From: Peptoniphilus_A sp001811425
GTDB lineage: Bacteria > Bacillota > Clostridia > Tissierellales > Peptoniphilaceae
Assembly: GCF_001811425.1 (NCBI RefSeq)
Contig: NZ_KV804685.1
Location: forward strand, 124,001-188,000
Direction of reading: 5' to 3'
Length of the DNA stretch: 64,000 nt
Shown here in pieces: positions 42,233 through 51,810 of this stretch. A program made the position numbers and the translations under genes. The first letter of the stretch is position 1, and every line of letters begins with the position of its first letter. The notes beneath the pieces were generated by a model. That model did no database searches, was not told the origin of the DNA, and saw nothing but the letters and a program-made list of their open reading frames with translations.

Positions 42233-42616
42233 TTGGGAAAAAAGAACTTACTTTTTAAAATTTCAATTGTTCTTAATATTATTCTCTTGTGTTCTACAAT
42301 TATTTTAAAGCAAGAGCCAATGGTTCCTCTCTTGAGGGGGACTTATGTCCATTCCAATGGAGACTTTTATTCAATGTCCTTTGATACTGAGAAAAATGTC
42401 TATTATATCTTTTGTAATGGAAGTCTTATAGAAAAAGGTAATTTTAAAGAGGACGAGGACAAGAGGATATACAAACTAGAAGATAATGATTATAACAAAT
42501 ATATATTCTTAGATGGAAAGACTTTTTATTTTGCCCTATCAGAGGATAAGGTAATTAAATTTGAAAAGGATTCAAATGCAATCACTTATTACGGAGAATC
42601 AAGTGATTTTGAATAA
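42233..42616 (+). CDS. Small N-anchored hypothetical protein
   Basis: A 127-residue protein starting at TTG 42233, with an AAGGAAGG site about 8 bases upstream. Residues 6-24 form one hydrophobic helix (LLFKISIVLNIILLCSTIIL), and the rest is a small soluble, aromatic, beta-like domain (GTYVHSNGDFYSMSF, YYIFCNGSLIEKG). There is no lipobox, so it is probably an uncleaved type II anchor with the domain outside. Same strand and close spacing to the secreted protein suggest the same transcript. Not recognised. Confidence 0.55.
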   Translation: MGKKNLLFKISIVLNIILLCSTIILKQEPMVPLLRGTYVHSNGDFYSMSFDTEKNVYYIFCNGSLIEKGNFKEDEDKRIYKLEDNDYNKYIFLDGKTFYFALSEDKVIKFEKDSNAITYYGESSDFE

Positions 42617-42664
42617 ATTTTTTATTTAATAATGAAGTTCATAAATTTAAGAAGAGGCGAAATA

Positions 42665-43237
42665 ATGGAATTTATTGTTTTTATTTGCTTTATGATTTTG
42701 CTTTTAAATTTTAGAGCAAATTCGAGAAGGAAACAATTTAATAAAGATAAAACTTACAACAATCTAAATCCGATTTATTTGTTTTTTGCATTATTTTGCC
42801 TTTTAATATGGCTGTGCTTTGCCATAAAATTTATGGGCTGCCTTTTTGATATTTTAAGGGCTGGCTATGAAATAAGTATTTCAAAATTTTTATTTCCACA
42901 AATTAGAGATATGGTTTTAAAATTTGCAGAAAATAACAATGAAGACATTTCTCATGAATTATTGTCATTACTTATGTCTTATGAAAATTTATTGAAAAGT
43001 TGTCTTTTATTAATAATTACTTTTGTTTTCCTTGATTTAATGCTCAAGAGAATTGTAATAAAAGATGAGGAAATTATTTTTAACAATAGAGTTTATAAAA
43101 TAAAGGACATTGTGGATTTTAAAAATATTAATATTTTTGGTAATAAATATGTTCAATTAAAATTAAAAAAAGATGAAATTTATTTGCCAATTAAGGGCAA
43201 TGAAAAATTTATTGATTTAATTGATGAAAAAGTTTAG
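42665..43237 (+). CDS. Small membrane protein with PH-like C-terminal domain
   Basis: A 190-residue protein with one helix at the N-terminus (EFIVFICFMILLLNF), a second near residues 40-60 and a third near 115-130. A short C-terminal domain (KDEEIIFNNRVYKIKDIVDF and onward) resembles bacterial PH-like domains that follow membrane helices. ATG 42665 is preferred over 42632 because AGAGG precedes it, while the upstream ATG has no ribosome site. It is the last gene before the second copy of the 43-bp terminator repeat. Function unknown. Confidence 0.55.
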   Translation: MEFIVFICFMILLLNFRANSRRKQFNKDKTYNNLNPIYLFFALFCLLIWLCFAIKFMGCLFDILRAGYEISISKFLFPQIRDMVLKFAENNNEDISHELLSLLMSYENLLKSCLLLIITFVFLDLMLKRIVIKDEEIIFNNRVYKIKDIVDFKNINIFGNKYVQLKLKKDEIYLPIKGNEKFIDLIDEKV

Positions 43238-43260
43238 TAAATTAAAAAAATTATAAAGAC

Positions 43261-43303
43261 AAGAAAGTTCGGTGGAAAATTATTTCACTGGACTTTTTTC
43301 TTT
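43261..43303 (+). terminator. Terminator hairpin, copy 2 of the 43-bp repeat
   Basis: AGTTCGGTGGAAA-ATTA-TTTCACTGGACT followed by TTTTTT. It differs from 39568-39610 at two positions only. About 20 bases further on both copies continue with GATAATATAT, so the similarity extends into the adjacent promoter region. Confidence 0.8.
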
Positions 43304-43349
43304 GCTCAAATTTATCCTTGTGATAATATATGACTTAGGATGTGATTTT

Positions 43350-45107
43350 GTGATTTTAAATGAAATTAGAAATATAATGAAAGAAAAAAATATAGATTTT
43401 TATGTTATTCCATCAAAGGATCCACATGGCTCTGAATACCTTCCAGATTTTTACAAGGAAAGGGAATTTGTTACAGGCTTTACAGGTTCACAAGGAACCG
43501 CTGTCATAACTAGAGATGAGGCATATCTTTGGACTGATGGCAGGTATTTTATACAAGCTGCAAAAGAAATAAAAGATTTTGGCTTTGAACTTCAAAAAGA
43601 AGGTCAAGTTGGAGTTTTAAACTACAGTGATTGGATAAGTGAGAATATAAAAGAAGGCATGACTCTTGCTTTAAATGCAGAATATTTTTCTCACCAAAGT
43701 TTTTCATCTTTGGAAGAGAAATTAAAGGAGAAAAATGTAAAAATTGTTGATGCTGATTTAATTACTGACCTTTGGAAAAATAGGTACCCTCTACCAAGTG
43801 AAGATGCTTTTTTACTTGATAAAAAGTATGCAGGAAAGTCTGCAACAGAAAAAGTATCTGAAATCAGAAAAATTTTAAAAGATAAAAAAGCTGATATGAC
43901 AATAGTCTCTTCACTTGTTGACATTGCTTGGACTCTTAATATTCGCGGCATGGACATAAAGGATACTCCAGTTCTAATTTCCTTTATGATTATAGAAGCT
44001 GACAAGATAATTTTATTTACTGACAGAGAAAAGACTAAAAAGATTGAAAGAGAAATTGCAGATTTTGTTGAATTAAGAGATTACTCAGAATTTTATGATT
44101 ATCTAAAAAATTATGAAGAAAGAAAAATTTATCTAGACCCAAATTCTATTAATGAAAGAATTTACAAGGGCATTTGCGAAAATAATGAGATAATTTTTGG
44201 CAATAATATTTCAGAAAATTTAAAGGCAATAAAAAATGAAACTGAAATAAAAAATCTTGAAGATACTTATATAAGAGATGGAGCAATTTTATTTAAGTTC
44301 ATCTGCTGGTTAAAGGAAAATGCAAAAAATAAAATTGGAGAATATGAAGCGGCAATGAAGCTTGACTCTATGCGTGCAGAAGATCCTCTTTATATTTCAA
44401 ATTCCTTTGATACGATTTCTGCCTATGGAAAAAATGCAGCCATGATGCACTATCATGCCAGAGAAGAGGACCAAGCTGTAATTGAGCCAAGGGGATTTTA
44501 CCTTGTGGATTCAGGTGGGCAATACTATTCTGGGACAACAGATATAACAAGAACTATTGCCATGGGAGACCTTACAGAGGAAGAAATTCACGACTACACA
44601 ATGACTTTAAAGAGTCACATAGATTTAATGGACGCTGTATTTTTAAAGGGAACTTATGATTTAGCCTTAGATGGCATTGCCAGATATGCCTTGTGGCAAG
44701 ACAGGATGGACTACAAGTGCGGAACAGGTCACGGAATTGGCTTTGTCCTTTCAGTTCATGAAGGACCACAGAGAATTTCTCCAAGAGACCCTGCTGTTAG
44801 GATGGAGGAAAACATGATTGTCTCAAATGAACCTGGTGTCTACAAGGAAAATAAGCATGGCATAAGAATTGAAAACATCATGAGGGTAGTCTTTGACTGC
44901 GAAACTCATGACTCAGTATTTAATAAGTTTAAGACAATTTCTTTTTGTCCATTTGAACTCAAGGCAATTGATGTAAATTTACTTACAGATAGGCAGATAG
45001 AGGTTTTAAATTCTTATCACAGAGAAGTTTTTAAAATCTTAAGTCCATATTTAAATGGAGAGGTTTTAGATTATTTAAGAGAAGCGACGAAAGAGGTTAG
45101 TAGATAA
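43350..45107 (+). CDS. pepP: Xaa-Pro aminopeptidase (aminopeptidase P, M24B)
   Basis: A 585-residue enzyme that removes N-terminal residues before proline. Two creatinase-like N-terminal domains (FYVIPSKDPHGSEYLPDFY near residue 17) precede a pita-bread catalytic domain. Its metal ligands are in LVDSGGQYYSGTTDITRT, GTGHGIGFVLSVHEG, and the Glu residues of VSNEPGVYK and GIRIENI. GTG 43350 is chosen because AGGA lies 9 bases upstream and homologues start here; the frame remains open upstream to 43272 but runs into the terminator repeat. uvrC starts directly after its stop codon. Confidence 0.92.
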   Translation: MILNEIRNIMKEKNIDFYVIPSKDPHGSEYLPDFYKEREFVTGFTGSQGTAVITRDEAYLWTDGRYFIQAAKEIKDFGFELQKEGQVGVLNYSDWISENIKEGMTLALNAEYFSHQSFSSLEEKLKEKNVKIVDADLITDLWKNRYPLPSEDAFLLDKKYAGKSATEKVSEIRKILKDKKADMTIVSSLVDIAWTLNIRGMDIKDTPVLISFMIIEADKIILFTDREKTKKIEREIADFVELRDYSEFYDYLKNYEERKIYLDPNSINERIYKGICENNEIIFGNNISENLKAIKNETEIKNLEDTYIRDGAILFKFICWLKENAKNKIGEYEAAMKLDSMRAEDPLYISNSFDTISAYGKNAAMMHYHAREEDQAVIEPRGFYLVDSGGQYYSGTTDITRTIAMGDLTEEEIHDYTMTLKSHIDLMDAVFLKGTYDLALDGIARYALWQDRMDYKCGTGHGIGFVLSVHEGPQRISPRDPAVRMEENMIVSNEPGVYKENKHGIRIENIMRVVFDCETHDSVFNKFKTISFCPFELKAIDVNLLTDRQIEVLNSYHREVFKILSPYLNGEVLDYLREATKEVSR

Positions 45108-46970
45108 TTGTTAGATTTAAGAGAAAGGCTTGACCAACTTCCAGATAAACCTGGAGTTTATATTATGAAAAATGAATTAGATGAGATAATTTATGTTGGC
45201 AAGGCCAAGTCTCTTAGGAAGAGAGTGAGACAGTACTTTGGGTCTTATGGTAAGTCTTCCAAAAAAGTTGCCAGCATGGTCTCAAAAATTCATGATTTTG
45301 AGTACATTATTGTAGAAAATGAAGTGGAGTCCCTTGTCCTTGAGTCCAATTTAATCAAGGACAATCTCCCAAAATACAATATTCTCTTGCGTGACGACAA
45401 GCAGTATCCTTACATCAAGGTAAAGGTCAACGAGAGATTTCCTAGAGTTATGAAGACAAGAAGGATTTTAAAGGATGGGGCAAAATATTTTGGGCCCTAT
45501 CCCGATGTCTTTGCAGTAAATGAATCAATCGAAAGCTTTGAGAGACTTTACCCTCTAAGGACCTGCAATTTGAATTTAGAAAATGTTGAAGAAAAAAATT
45601 ATAGGCCTTGTTTAAATTATTACATTGGAAAATGCCTTGGACCCTGCATAGGAAATGTAAAGGACCAAGATTATAATGTCATGGTAGAGGAAGTCTTAAG
45701 TTTTCTTTCAAGTTCTGACAACAAATTAATAGATAAGCTTCATGAAAAGATGATGGATTATTCAAGAAATCTTGACTATGAAAATGCTGCTGATATTAGA
45801 GATAGAATTAAAAATTTAGAATACTTAAAGGAAAGACAACTTATAAGTGATCCTGAAGCTCGCGATGACAAGGACATAATCGCCCTTGCCAAGGGAATTG
45901 ACGAAGTTCTCATCCAAATTTTCTTTTTCAGAAATGGGAAAATTATTGGCAGAGAGCATTATATGATAAGGGATTATTACAATGACAGCTACGAGGAAAT
46001 TTTTTCTTCATTTTTAAAACAGTTTTACATTGGAGCATCCTATATTCCAAAGGAAATTATTATAGAAGAAAAGCCCATGGATATTAAGGTGCTAGAAGAT
46101 TGGCTAAGTGAAAAGAGAGGCAATAAAGTTACCATAACTGTTCCAGTAAAGGGCGACAAAAAAGAATTAGTGAGAATGGTCAAGAGAAATGCCCTTGACA
46201 TGATTGAAAAGTATGGCGATAAGTATAAAAAGCGTGCTGAATCAAATAGGTTGGCACTAGAAGAGATAAAAGATTTAATTGGTCTAAGCCGAAGACCAAG
46301 GCGAATAGAAGCCTATGACATTTCAAATATTTCAGGTGTTGAGTCTGTTGGGTCTATGGTTGTTTTTGAAGATGGAGATGCAAAAAAGAGCGACTACAGA
46401 AAATTTAGGATAAAAAGTGTCATAGGTCCTGATGACTATTCCAGTTTAAAGGAAGTAATTGAAAGAAGATTTAGAAGAGGGGTAGAAGAAAAGAAAGAGG
46501 ACAAAAATTCTTCCTTTTCAAATTTTCCAGACCTTATAATGATGGATGGCGGCAAGGGTCAAGTAAATGCTGCAAAGGAAATTCTCGATAAATTAAAGTT
46601 AAATATTGAAATTTGTGGACTTGTCAAAGATGACTTTCACAGAACTCGTGGCATTATTTATAGCAATGAGGAATTTAATGTTGATTTAAATTCCAGAGCC
46701 TATAAAATGATTTACAAGATCCAAGAAGAAGCTCATAGGTTTGCAATAAATTATCATAGAAATCTCAGGTCCAAAACAATGTTTAAGTCAGAGCTTGACG
46801 ATATAAAATTAATAGGACCAAAGCGAAAGGAAAATTTGTTGAAACACTTTAAATCCATTGACAAAATAAAAAAAGCAAGCATCCAGGAGCTTATGGAAGT
46901 TGAGTCAATGAACGAAAAAAGCGCAGAATCACTTTATGAACATTTTAGGAGAGCAAAAAATGGGAGTTAA
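45108..46970 (+). CDS. uvrC: Excinuclease ABC subunit C
   Basis: A 620-residue nucleotide-excision repair nuclease. The GIY-YIG domain is at 12-90 (PDKPGVYIM, then IIYVGKAKSLRKRVRQYF). The UVR motif (DYENAADIRDRI) is near residue 225. The RNase-H-like 5'-incision domain has RIEAYDISNISG near residue 397 and MMDGGKGQVNAA near residue 482. C-terminal helix-hairpin-helix repeats (IGPKRKENLLKHF) follow. It starts at TTG 45108, immediately after the pepP stop, with GAGG upstream. Its end overlaps hprK by 11 bases, a common arrangement in clostridia. Confidence 0.97.
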   Translation: MLDLRERLDQLPDKPGVYIMKNELDEIIYVGKAKSLRKRVRQYFGSYGKSSKKVASMVSKIHDFEYIIVENEVESLVLESNLIKDNLPKYNILLRDDKQYPYIKVKVNERFPRVMKTRRILKDGAKYFGPYPDVFAVNESIESFERLYPLRTCNLNLENVEEKNYRPCLNYYIGKCLGPCIGNVKDQDYNVMVEEVLSFLSSSDNKLIDKLHEKMMDYSRNLDYENAADIRDRIKNLEYLKERQLISDPEARDDKDIIALAKGIDEVLIQIFFFRNGKIIGREHYMIRDYYNDSYEEIFSSFLKQFYIGASYIPKEIIIEEKPMDIKVLEDWLSEKRGNKVTITVPVKGDKKELVRMVKRNALDMIEKYGDKYKKRAESNRLALEEIKDLIGLSRRPRRIEAYDISNISGVESVGSMVVFEDGDAKKSDYRKFRIKSVIGPDDYSSLKEVIERRFRRGVEEKKEDKNSSFSNFPDLIMMDGGKGQVNAAKEILDKLKLNIEICGLVKDDFHRTRGIIYSNEEFNVDLNSRAYKMIYKIQEEAHRFAINYHRNLRSKTMFKSELDDIKLIGPKRKENLLKHFKSIDKIKKASIQELMEVESMNEKSAESLYEHFRRAKNGS

Positions 46971-47871
46971 ATTAAAATATATAGTTGAGGAATTAAATTT
47001 TGAAATTATTCACAAATCAACTGATTACGATGAAATTGAAATTAAAAACAGCGATATAAATAGACCAGGCCTTCAACTTTGTGGCTACTATTCAAAATTT
47101 GTAAAAGATAGAATACAGCTTATTGGCACACAGGAGTGGCATTATATAAATTCATTGAATGATGAGGAAAAATTTTCTACTTTGGAAAAATTATTTAAGT
47201 ACAACATACCAGTGGTTGTATTTTCTAGAAATAATATGATCTTTCCACAAGCAAAATTTTTGGCTGAAAAATACAATGTCACAATAATAAGAAGTCATGA
47301 TACAACTTCAAAAATATTTAGCAAAATAATTTCTTTAGTTGATGAGGCACTGGCTCCAACTACAAGAATGCATGGAGTTTTACTTGACATCTCGGGCATT
47401 GGTGTTTTAATAACTGGAAGAAGCGGAATAGGAAAGAGTGAAACAGCCCTTGATTTAATTTCCAATGGTGCAAGGCTCATTTCTGACGACTCAGTCATCA
47501 TAAAAAATATTGACAAAAAATTAATAGGAAAGTCTCCTGATATTACAAAATATTTTATGGAAATCAGGGGAGTAGGAATAATTGATATTCAAAAAATGTT
47601 TGGCATAGGCTTTGTCATGGAAGAAAAAGCAATAGAAGTTGTAGTTAACTTGGAAGATTGGGATGAGTCAAAGGAATACGAGAGACTTGGTCTTGACAAT
47701 AATTATGAAAACATTTTAGGAATAGATGTAGTTAAGTTTAATATTCCAGTAAAACCAGGTAGGCATACTGCACTTATTATTGAAGTTGCTACAAAGAATT
47801 ATAAGCAAAAGGAATTGGGCTACAATCCAGCTACTGCTCTTAATGAGAGAATGTTAAAAAAATTAAAGTAA
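46960..47871 (+). CDS. hprK: HPr kinase/phosphorylase
   Basis: A 303-residue bifunctional enzyme that phosphorylates Ser46 of HPr in response to glycolytic state and so drives carbon catabolite control. The P-loop is TGRSGIGKSETALDLI near residue 152 (Arg where GDSGIGKSE is usual), followed by ISDDSVIIKN. The family signature MEIRGVGIIDIQKMFG is near residue 200. ATG 46960 is used because AGGAG lies about 9 bases upstream and homologues begin with a similar KLKYIVEELN stretch. A terminator follows. Confidence 0.95.
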   Translation: MGVKLKYIVEELNFEIIHKSTDYDEIEIKNSDINRPGLQLCGYYSKFVKDRIQLIGTQEWHYINSLNDEEKFSTLEKLFKYNIPVVVFSRNNMIFPQAKFLAEKYNVTIIRSHDTTSKIFSKIISLVDEALAPTTRMHGVLLDISGIGVLITGRSGIGKSETALDLISNGARLISDDSVIIKNIDKKLIGKSPDITKYFMEIRGVGIIDIQKMFGIGFVMEEKAIEVVVNLEDWDESKEYERLGLDNNYENILGIDVVKFNIPVKPGRHTALIIEVATKNYKQKELGYNPATALNERMLKKLK

Positions 47872-47876
47872 CTTAG

Positions 47877-47903
47877 AAGAGCACAAGTAAGTGCTCTTTT
47901 ATT
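47877..47903 (+). terminator. Terminator after hprK
   Basis: AAGAGCAC-AAGTAA-GTGCTCTT followed by TTATTT. Confidence 0.85.
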
Positions 47904-47953
47904 TATATTTATAAATGATTAACAAAAATTTTATAAAAAAAATATAATTCCAC

Positions 47954-47975
47954 ATTATGAAACACCTTTCATAAT
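47954..47975. promoter_or_regulatory. Perfect dyad upstream of the pyruvate:ferredoxin oxidoreductase promoter
   Basis: ATTATGAAA-CACC-TTTCATAAT has perfect 9-base arms and lies 42 bases upstream of the -35 box. It has no U-tract and sits after the hprK terminator, so an operator or activator site is more likely than a terminator. The half-site ATGAAA also occurs in the dyad at 21382-21395. Confidence 0.5.
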
Positions 47976-48017
47976 TCGCCATTTTCAAATATTTAAAGTC
48001 ATTTATTAACAATATTA

Positions 48018-48046
48018 TTGAATTTTTTTAAATTAAGTTCTATAAT
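48018..48046 (+). promoter_or_regulatory. Promoter of the pyruvate:ferredoxin oxidoreductase gene
   Basis: TTGAAT (48018-48023), 17 bases, consensus TATAAT (48041-48046). The leader of about 36 bases ends in AGGAGG before ATG 48089. Confidence 0.7.
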
Positions 48047-48088
48047 ATAAACAGTATGGTTAGTTTATATTATTAATAGGAGGAAAAT

Positions 48089-51000
48089 ATGGCTAAAACA
48101 TTTAAAACAATGGATGGTAATGAAGCAGCCGCTCATGTCGCTTATGCGTTCTCTGATGTTGCTTGTATTTACCCAATAACTCCATCATCTCCAATGGCTG
48201 AGCACATTGATGCTTGGGCTTCTCACGGAAGAAAAAACATTTTCGGACAAGAAGTATTGGTTAAGGAGTTACAATCAGAAGGAGGAGCTGCTGGAGCTGT
48301 TCACGGTGCACTACAAGCTGGTTCACTTACATCAACTTACACAGCATCTCAAGGTTTATTACTTATGCTACCTAATATGTATAAGATAGCAGGAGAATTA
48401 CTTCCAGGAGTATTCCATGTTGCAGCTAGAGCACTAGCATCTCACGCACTATCAATCTTCGGTGACCACCAAGACGTTATGGCAGCTAGAGCATCAGGAT
48501 TTGCACTTCTTGCATCAGGCTCAGTTCAAGAAGCAATGGACTTAGCTGGTGTAGCTCACTTATCTGCAATCAAAGGTAGAGTTCCTTTTGTTCACTTCTT
48601 TGATGGATTTAGAACATCTCACGAAGTTCAAAAAATTGAAGTACTTAATTACGACGACCTAGCAAAACTTGTTGATCATGATGCAATTAAAGCTTTCAAA
48701 GAAAGAGCTTTAAATCCAAATGGATCACAAGTTAGAGGTACTGCTCAAAACCCTGATATTTACTTCCAAGAAATTGAAGCTTCAAACAAATACTACACTG
48801 ATATCGTTGGTATTACTGAAGATTACATGAAAGAAATTTCTAAATTAACTGGAAGAGAATACAACTTATTTAACTATTATGGAGCTAAAGATGCAACTGA
48901 TATTATTGTAGCTATGGGTTCTGTAACAGAAACAATCGAAGAAGTTGTAGATTATCTAAATGCAAAGGGAGAAAAGACAGGACTTGTTAAAGTTCACCTA
49001 TACAGACCTTTCTCTATTAAGCACTTAATGGAAGCAATTCCTGAAACTGTAGAAAGAATCGCAGTTCTTGATAGAACTAAGGAAAAGGGAGCAGTAGGAC
49101 AACCTCTTTACTTAGATGTAAGAGATGCCTTCTACGAATCAGATAAGAGACCACTTATCCTTGGCGGAATTTATGGACTAGGTTCTAAAGACACTAACCC
49201 AACTGATATTCTTTCTGTATATGACAACCTTAAAGAAGCTGAACCTAAAAATGACTTCACAATTGGTATTGTTGATGATGTAACTCATAAATCACTTCCA
49301 ATTAAAGAAGAAATTACTACAGAACCGGAAGGAACAATTAGATGTAAATTCTGGGGATTTGGATCTGACGGTACAGTTGGTGCAAACAAATCAGCAATTA
49401 AGATTATTGGTGATAACACTGACATGTATGCTCAAGGATACTTTGACTATGACTCCAAAAAATCTGGTGGAGTTACAATGTCTCACTTGAGATTTGGAAA
49501 AAACAGAATCACTTCAACTTACCTATTAACTGAAACTGATTTTATTTCTTGTTCAAAACAATCCTATGTATATTCTTATGACCTATTGAGAGGACTTAAA
49601 AAGGGTGGAAAGTTCTTACTAAATACTATTTGGAATGAAGAAGAACTTGAAGAACATCTTCCAGGTTATATGAAGAAATATATTGCAGACAATGAAATTG
49701 AATTCTACACAATTAACGCTACAAAAATAGCTGCTGAAGTTGGACTTGGCGGAAGAACTAACATGGTAATGCAAGCTGCATTCTTTAATCTTTCTCAAGT
49801 ACTTCCAATTGATGAAGCTGTTAAACTTCTAAAAGAAGCTATTGTAAAAGATTACGGCGCTAAGGGTGACGACATAGTAAACATGAACTATGCAGCAGTA
49901 GATCAAGGAATTAACGCTCTTAAAAAAGTAGAAGTAAAAGATTCTTGGAAAAATGCTGATACTACTAAGGACTTCAAGATCAGTGGAGCACCTGACTTTA
50001 TCAACAACATCCTTATTCCAATGAATAGACAAGAAGGTAACGACCTTCCAGTTTCTACTTTCGTTGATATGCCTGATGGAACATTCCCATCTGGAACAAG
50101 CCGTTACGAAAAGAGAGGTATAGCTGTAAATGTTCCTCACTGGAAGATTGAAAACTGTATCCAATGTAACCAATGTTCATTAGTATGTCCTCACGCTGTC
50201 ATCAGACCTTTCTTAGTTGACAAAGACGAAAAGGCAAATGCACCTGAAGGATTTGAAACTAAAAAAGCTAACGGCAAGGGACTTGAAGATTATGAATATA
50301 GAATTCAAATTTCACCACTAGATTGTACTGGTTGTGGAAACTGTGCTCAAGTATGTCCTGCTAAACAAAAAGCTCTTGTAATGTCACCATTTGAAAATGA
50401 AATTGATGTACAAGCTGCTAACTGGGAATATGCTTCTGAACACATTAAATCTAAAGAAGAAAATATTGAACCAAACAACTTCAAGAACTCTCAATTCCAA
50501 ACTCCATATCTTGAATTCTCTGGAGCTTGTGCAGGTTGTGGAGAAACTCCATATGTAAAACTTGTTACACAATTATTTGGAGATAGAATGAGTATTGCTA
50601 ACGCAACTGGTTGTTCATCAATTTGGGGCGGTTCTGCACCATCTATGCCATATTGCACTGATGACTGTGGCAATGGACCATCATGGGCTAACTCACTATT
50701 CGAAGATAATGCTGAATACGGTTATGGTATGGCAGTATCTCAAGAACAAACTAGAAATAGAATTGAAAACCTAATGAAGGAATTTGTTGAACTTAATGTA
50801 GATAAGGATGCTAATGAAGCATTTAATGCTTGGATTGAAGGTAAAGAAGATTACAAGACATCTAAGGCTGCAAGCGCAAAAGTTCTAAAAGTTCTTGACA
50901 AAAAATTCGGCAACGAAAAAGCAGATGAAATTATTGATACTCTAAAGGGTCTTGAAAGATTCTTAATCAAGAAGAGTCAATGGATCATCGGTGGAGACGG

Positions 51001-51622
51001 TTGGGCATACGACATCGGATACGGTGGACTTGACCATGTTCTTGCATCTGGTGAAAACATTAATGTTCTTGTTCTTGATACTGAAGTATATTCTAATACA
51101 GGTGGTCAAGCTTCTAAGTCAACACCAACAGCAGCAATTGCACAATTCGCAGCATCTGGTAAGTTAACTAAGAAGAAAGACTTAGGTCTAATGGCTACTA
51201 CTTATGGTTATGTATATGTTGCACAAATTGCTCTAGGTGCTGACAAGAATCAAGCATTTAAGGCTATTAAAGAAGCAGAAGCTTATGATGGACCATCACT
51301 AGTTATTGCTTACGCACCATGTATCAACCACGGCATTAGAGTAGGTATGGGCTTCTCAATTGAAGAAGAAAAGAAAGCTGTAGAAACTGGCTACTGGCAC
51401 CTATACAGATTCAACCCTGAACTTAAGGCTGAAGGAAAGAATCCATTCATCTTAGATTCTAAAGAACCTACAAAACCTTTCAGAGACTTCCTAGATGGAG
51501 AAGTTAGATACACTTCACTTAAGAAGTTATTCCCTGAAAGAGCTGAAAAACTTTACGAAGTTGCAGAAGAAAATGCTAAGGAAAGATATGCAAGCTATGT
51601 AAGTCTTTCTGAAGAAGAATAA
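48089..51622 (+). CDS. nifJ: Pyruvate:ferredoxin (flavodoxin) oxidoreductase, single-chain
   Basis: A 1177-residue homodimeric enzyme that oxidises pyruvate with CoA to acetyl-CoA and CO2, passing electrons to ferredoxin. The N-terminal pyrimidine domain starts near IYPITPSSPMAEHIDAW. Two 4Fe-4S motifs are CIQCNQCSLVCPHAV and CTGCGNCAQVCPAK near residues 690 and 750. The proximal-cluster and TPP domain has GACAGCGETPYVK, GDGWAYDIGYGG and LDTEVYSNTGGQASKSTPT. Length is full. The gene has its own promoter and terminator, and its codon choice is more regular than its neighbours', as expected for a highly expressed central enzyme. Confidence 0.97.
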   Translation: MAKTFKTMDGNEAAAHVAYAFSDVACIYPITPSSPMAEHIDAWASHGRKNIFGQEVLVKELQSEGGAAGAVHGALQAGSLTSTYTASQGLLLMLPNMYKIAGELLPGVFHVAARALASHALSIFGDHQDVMAARASGFALLASGSVQEAMDLAGVAHLSAIKGRVPFVHFFDGFRTSHEVQKIEVLNYDDLAKLVDHDAIKAFKERALNPNGSQVRGTAQNPDIYFQEIEASNKYYTDIVGITEDYMKEISKLTGREYNLFNYYGAKDATDIIVAMGSVTETIEEVVDYLNAKGEKTGLVKVHLYRPFSIKHLMEAIPETVERIAVLDRTKEKGAVGQPLYLDVRDAFYESDKRPLILGGIYGLGSKDTNPTDILSVYDNLKEAEPKNDFTIGIVDDVTHKSLPIKEEITTEPEGTIRCKFWGFGSDGTVGANKSAIKIIGDNTDMYAQGYFDYDSKKSGGVTMSHLRFGKNRITSTYLLTETDFISCSKQSYVYSYDLLRGLKKGGKFLLNTIWNEEELEEHLPGYMKKYIADNEIEFYTINATKIAAEVGLGGRTNMVMQAAFFNLSQVLPIDEAVKLLKEAIVKDYGAKGDDIVNMNYAAVDQGINALKKVEVKDSWKNADTTKDFKISGAPDFINNILIPMNRQEGNDLPVSTFVDMPDGTFPSGTSRYEKRGIAVNVPHWKIENCIQCNQCSLVCPHAVIRPFLVDKDEKANAPEGFETKKANGKGLEDYEYRIQISPLDCTGCGNCAQVCPAKQKALVMSPFENEIDVQAANWEYASEHIKSKEENIEPNNFKNSQFQTPYLEFSGACAGCGETPYVKLVTQLFGDRMSIANATGCSSIWGGSAPSMPYCTDDCGNGPSWANSLFEDNAEYGYGMAVSQEQTRNRIENLMKEFVELNVDKDANEAFNAWIEGKEDYKTSKAASAKVLKVLDKKFGNEKADEIIDTLKGLERFLIKKSQWIIGGDGWAYDIGYGGLDHVLASGENINVLVLDTEVYSNTGGQASKSTPTAAIAQFAASGKLTKKKDLGLMATTYGYVYVAQIALGADKNQAFKAIKEAEAYDGPSLVIAYAPCINHGIRVGMGFSIEEEKKAVETGYWHLYRFNPELKAEGKNPFILDSKEPTKPFRDFLDGEVRYTSLKKLFPERAEKLYEVAEENAKERYASYVSLSEEE

Positions 51623-51663
51623 GATAACTAATTTAACTCAATATAAATTTTATAATTATTTGG

Positions 51664-51695
51664 ACTCGCTCAAGGAAACTTGGGCGAGTTTTTGT
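51664..51695 (+). terminator. Terminator after the pyruvate:ferredoxin oxidoreductase gene
   Basis: ACTCGCTCAAG-GAAA-CTTGGGCGAGT, with one G-U pair, followed by TTTTTG. Confidence 0.88.
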
Positions 51696-51810
51696 ATAAA
51701 TTTTATTTTATATGTGTTAAACTTTTTATAAGTTAATATTAGACTTATGCCTTAATCATTGATTTTTTTAATCTTTTGATATAATATTAAAATTATTACT
51801 GGAGGTCAAA

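Noticed and set aside
51700..51810. FapR-type operator upstream of plsX
   Set aside because: The region has scattered ATTA/TAAT words but no convincing palindrome like the FapR site.
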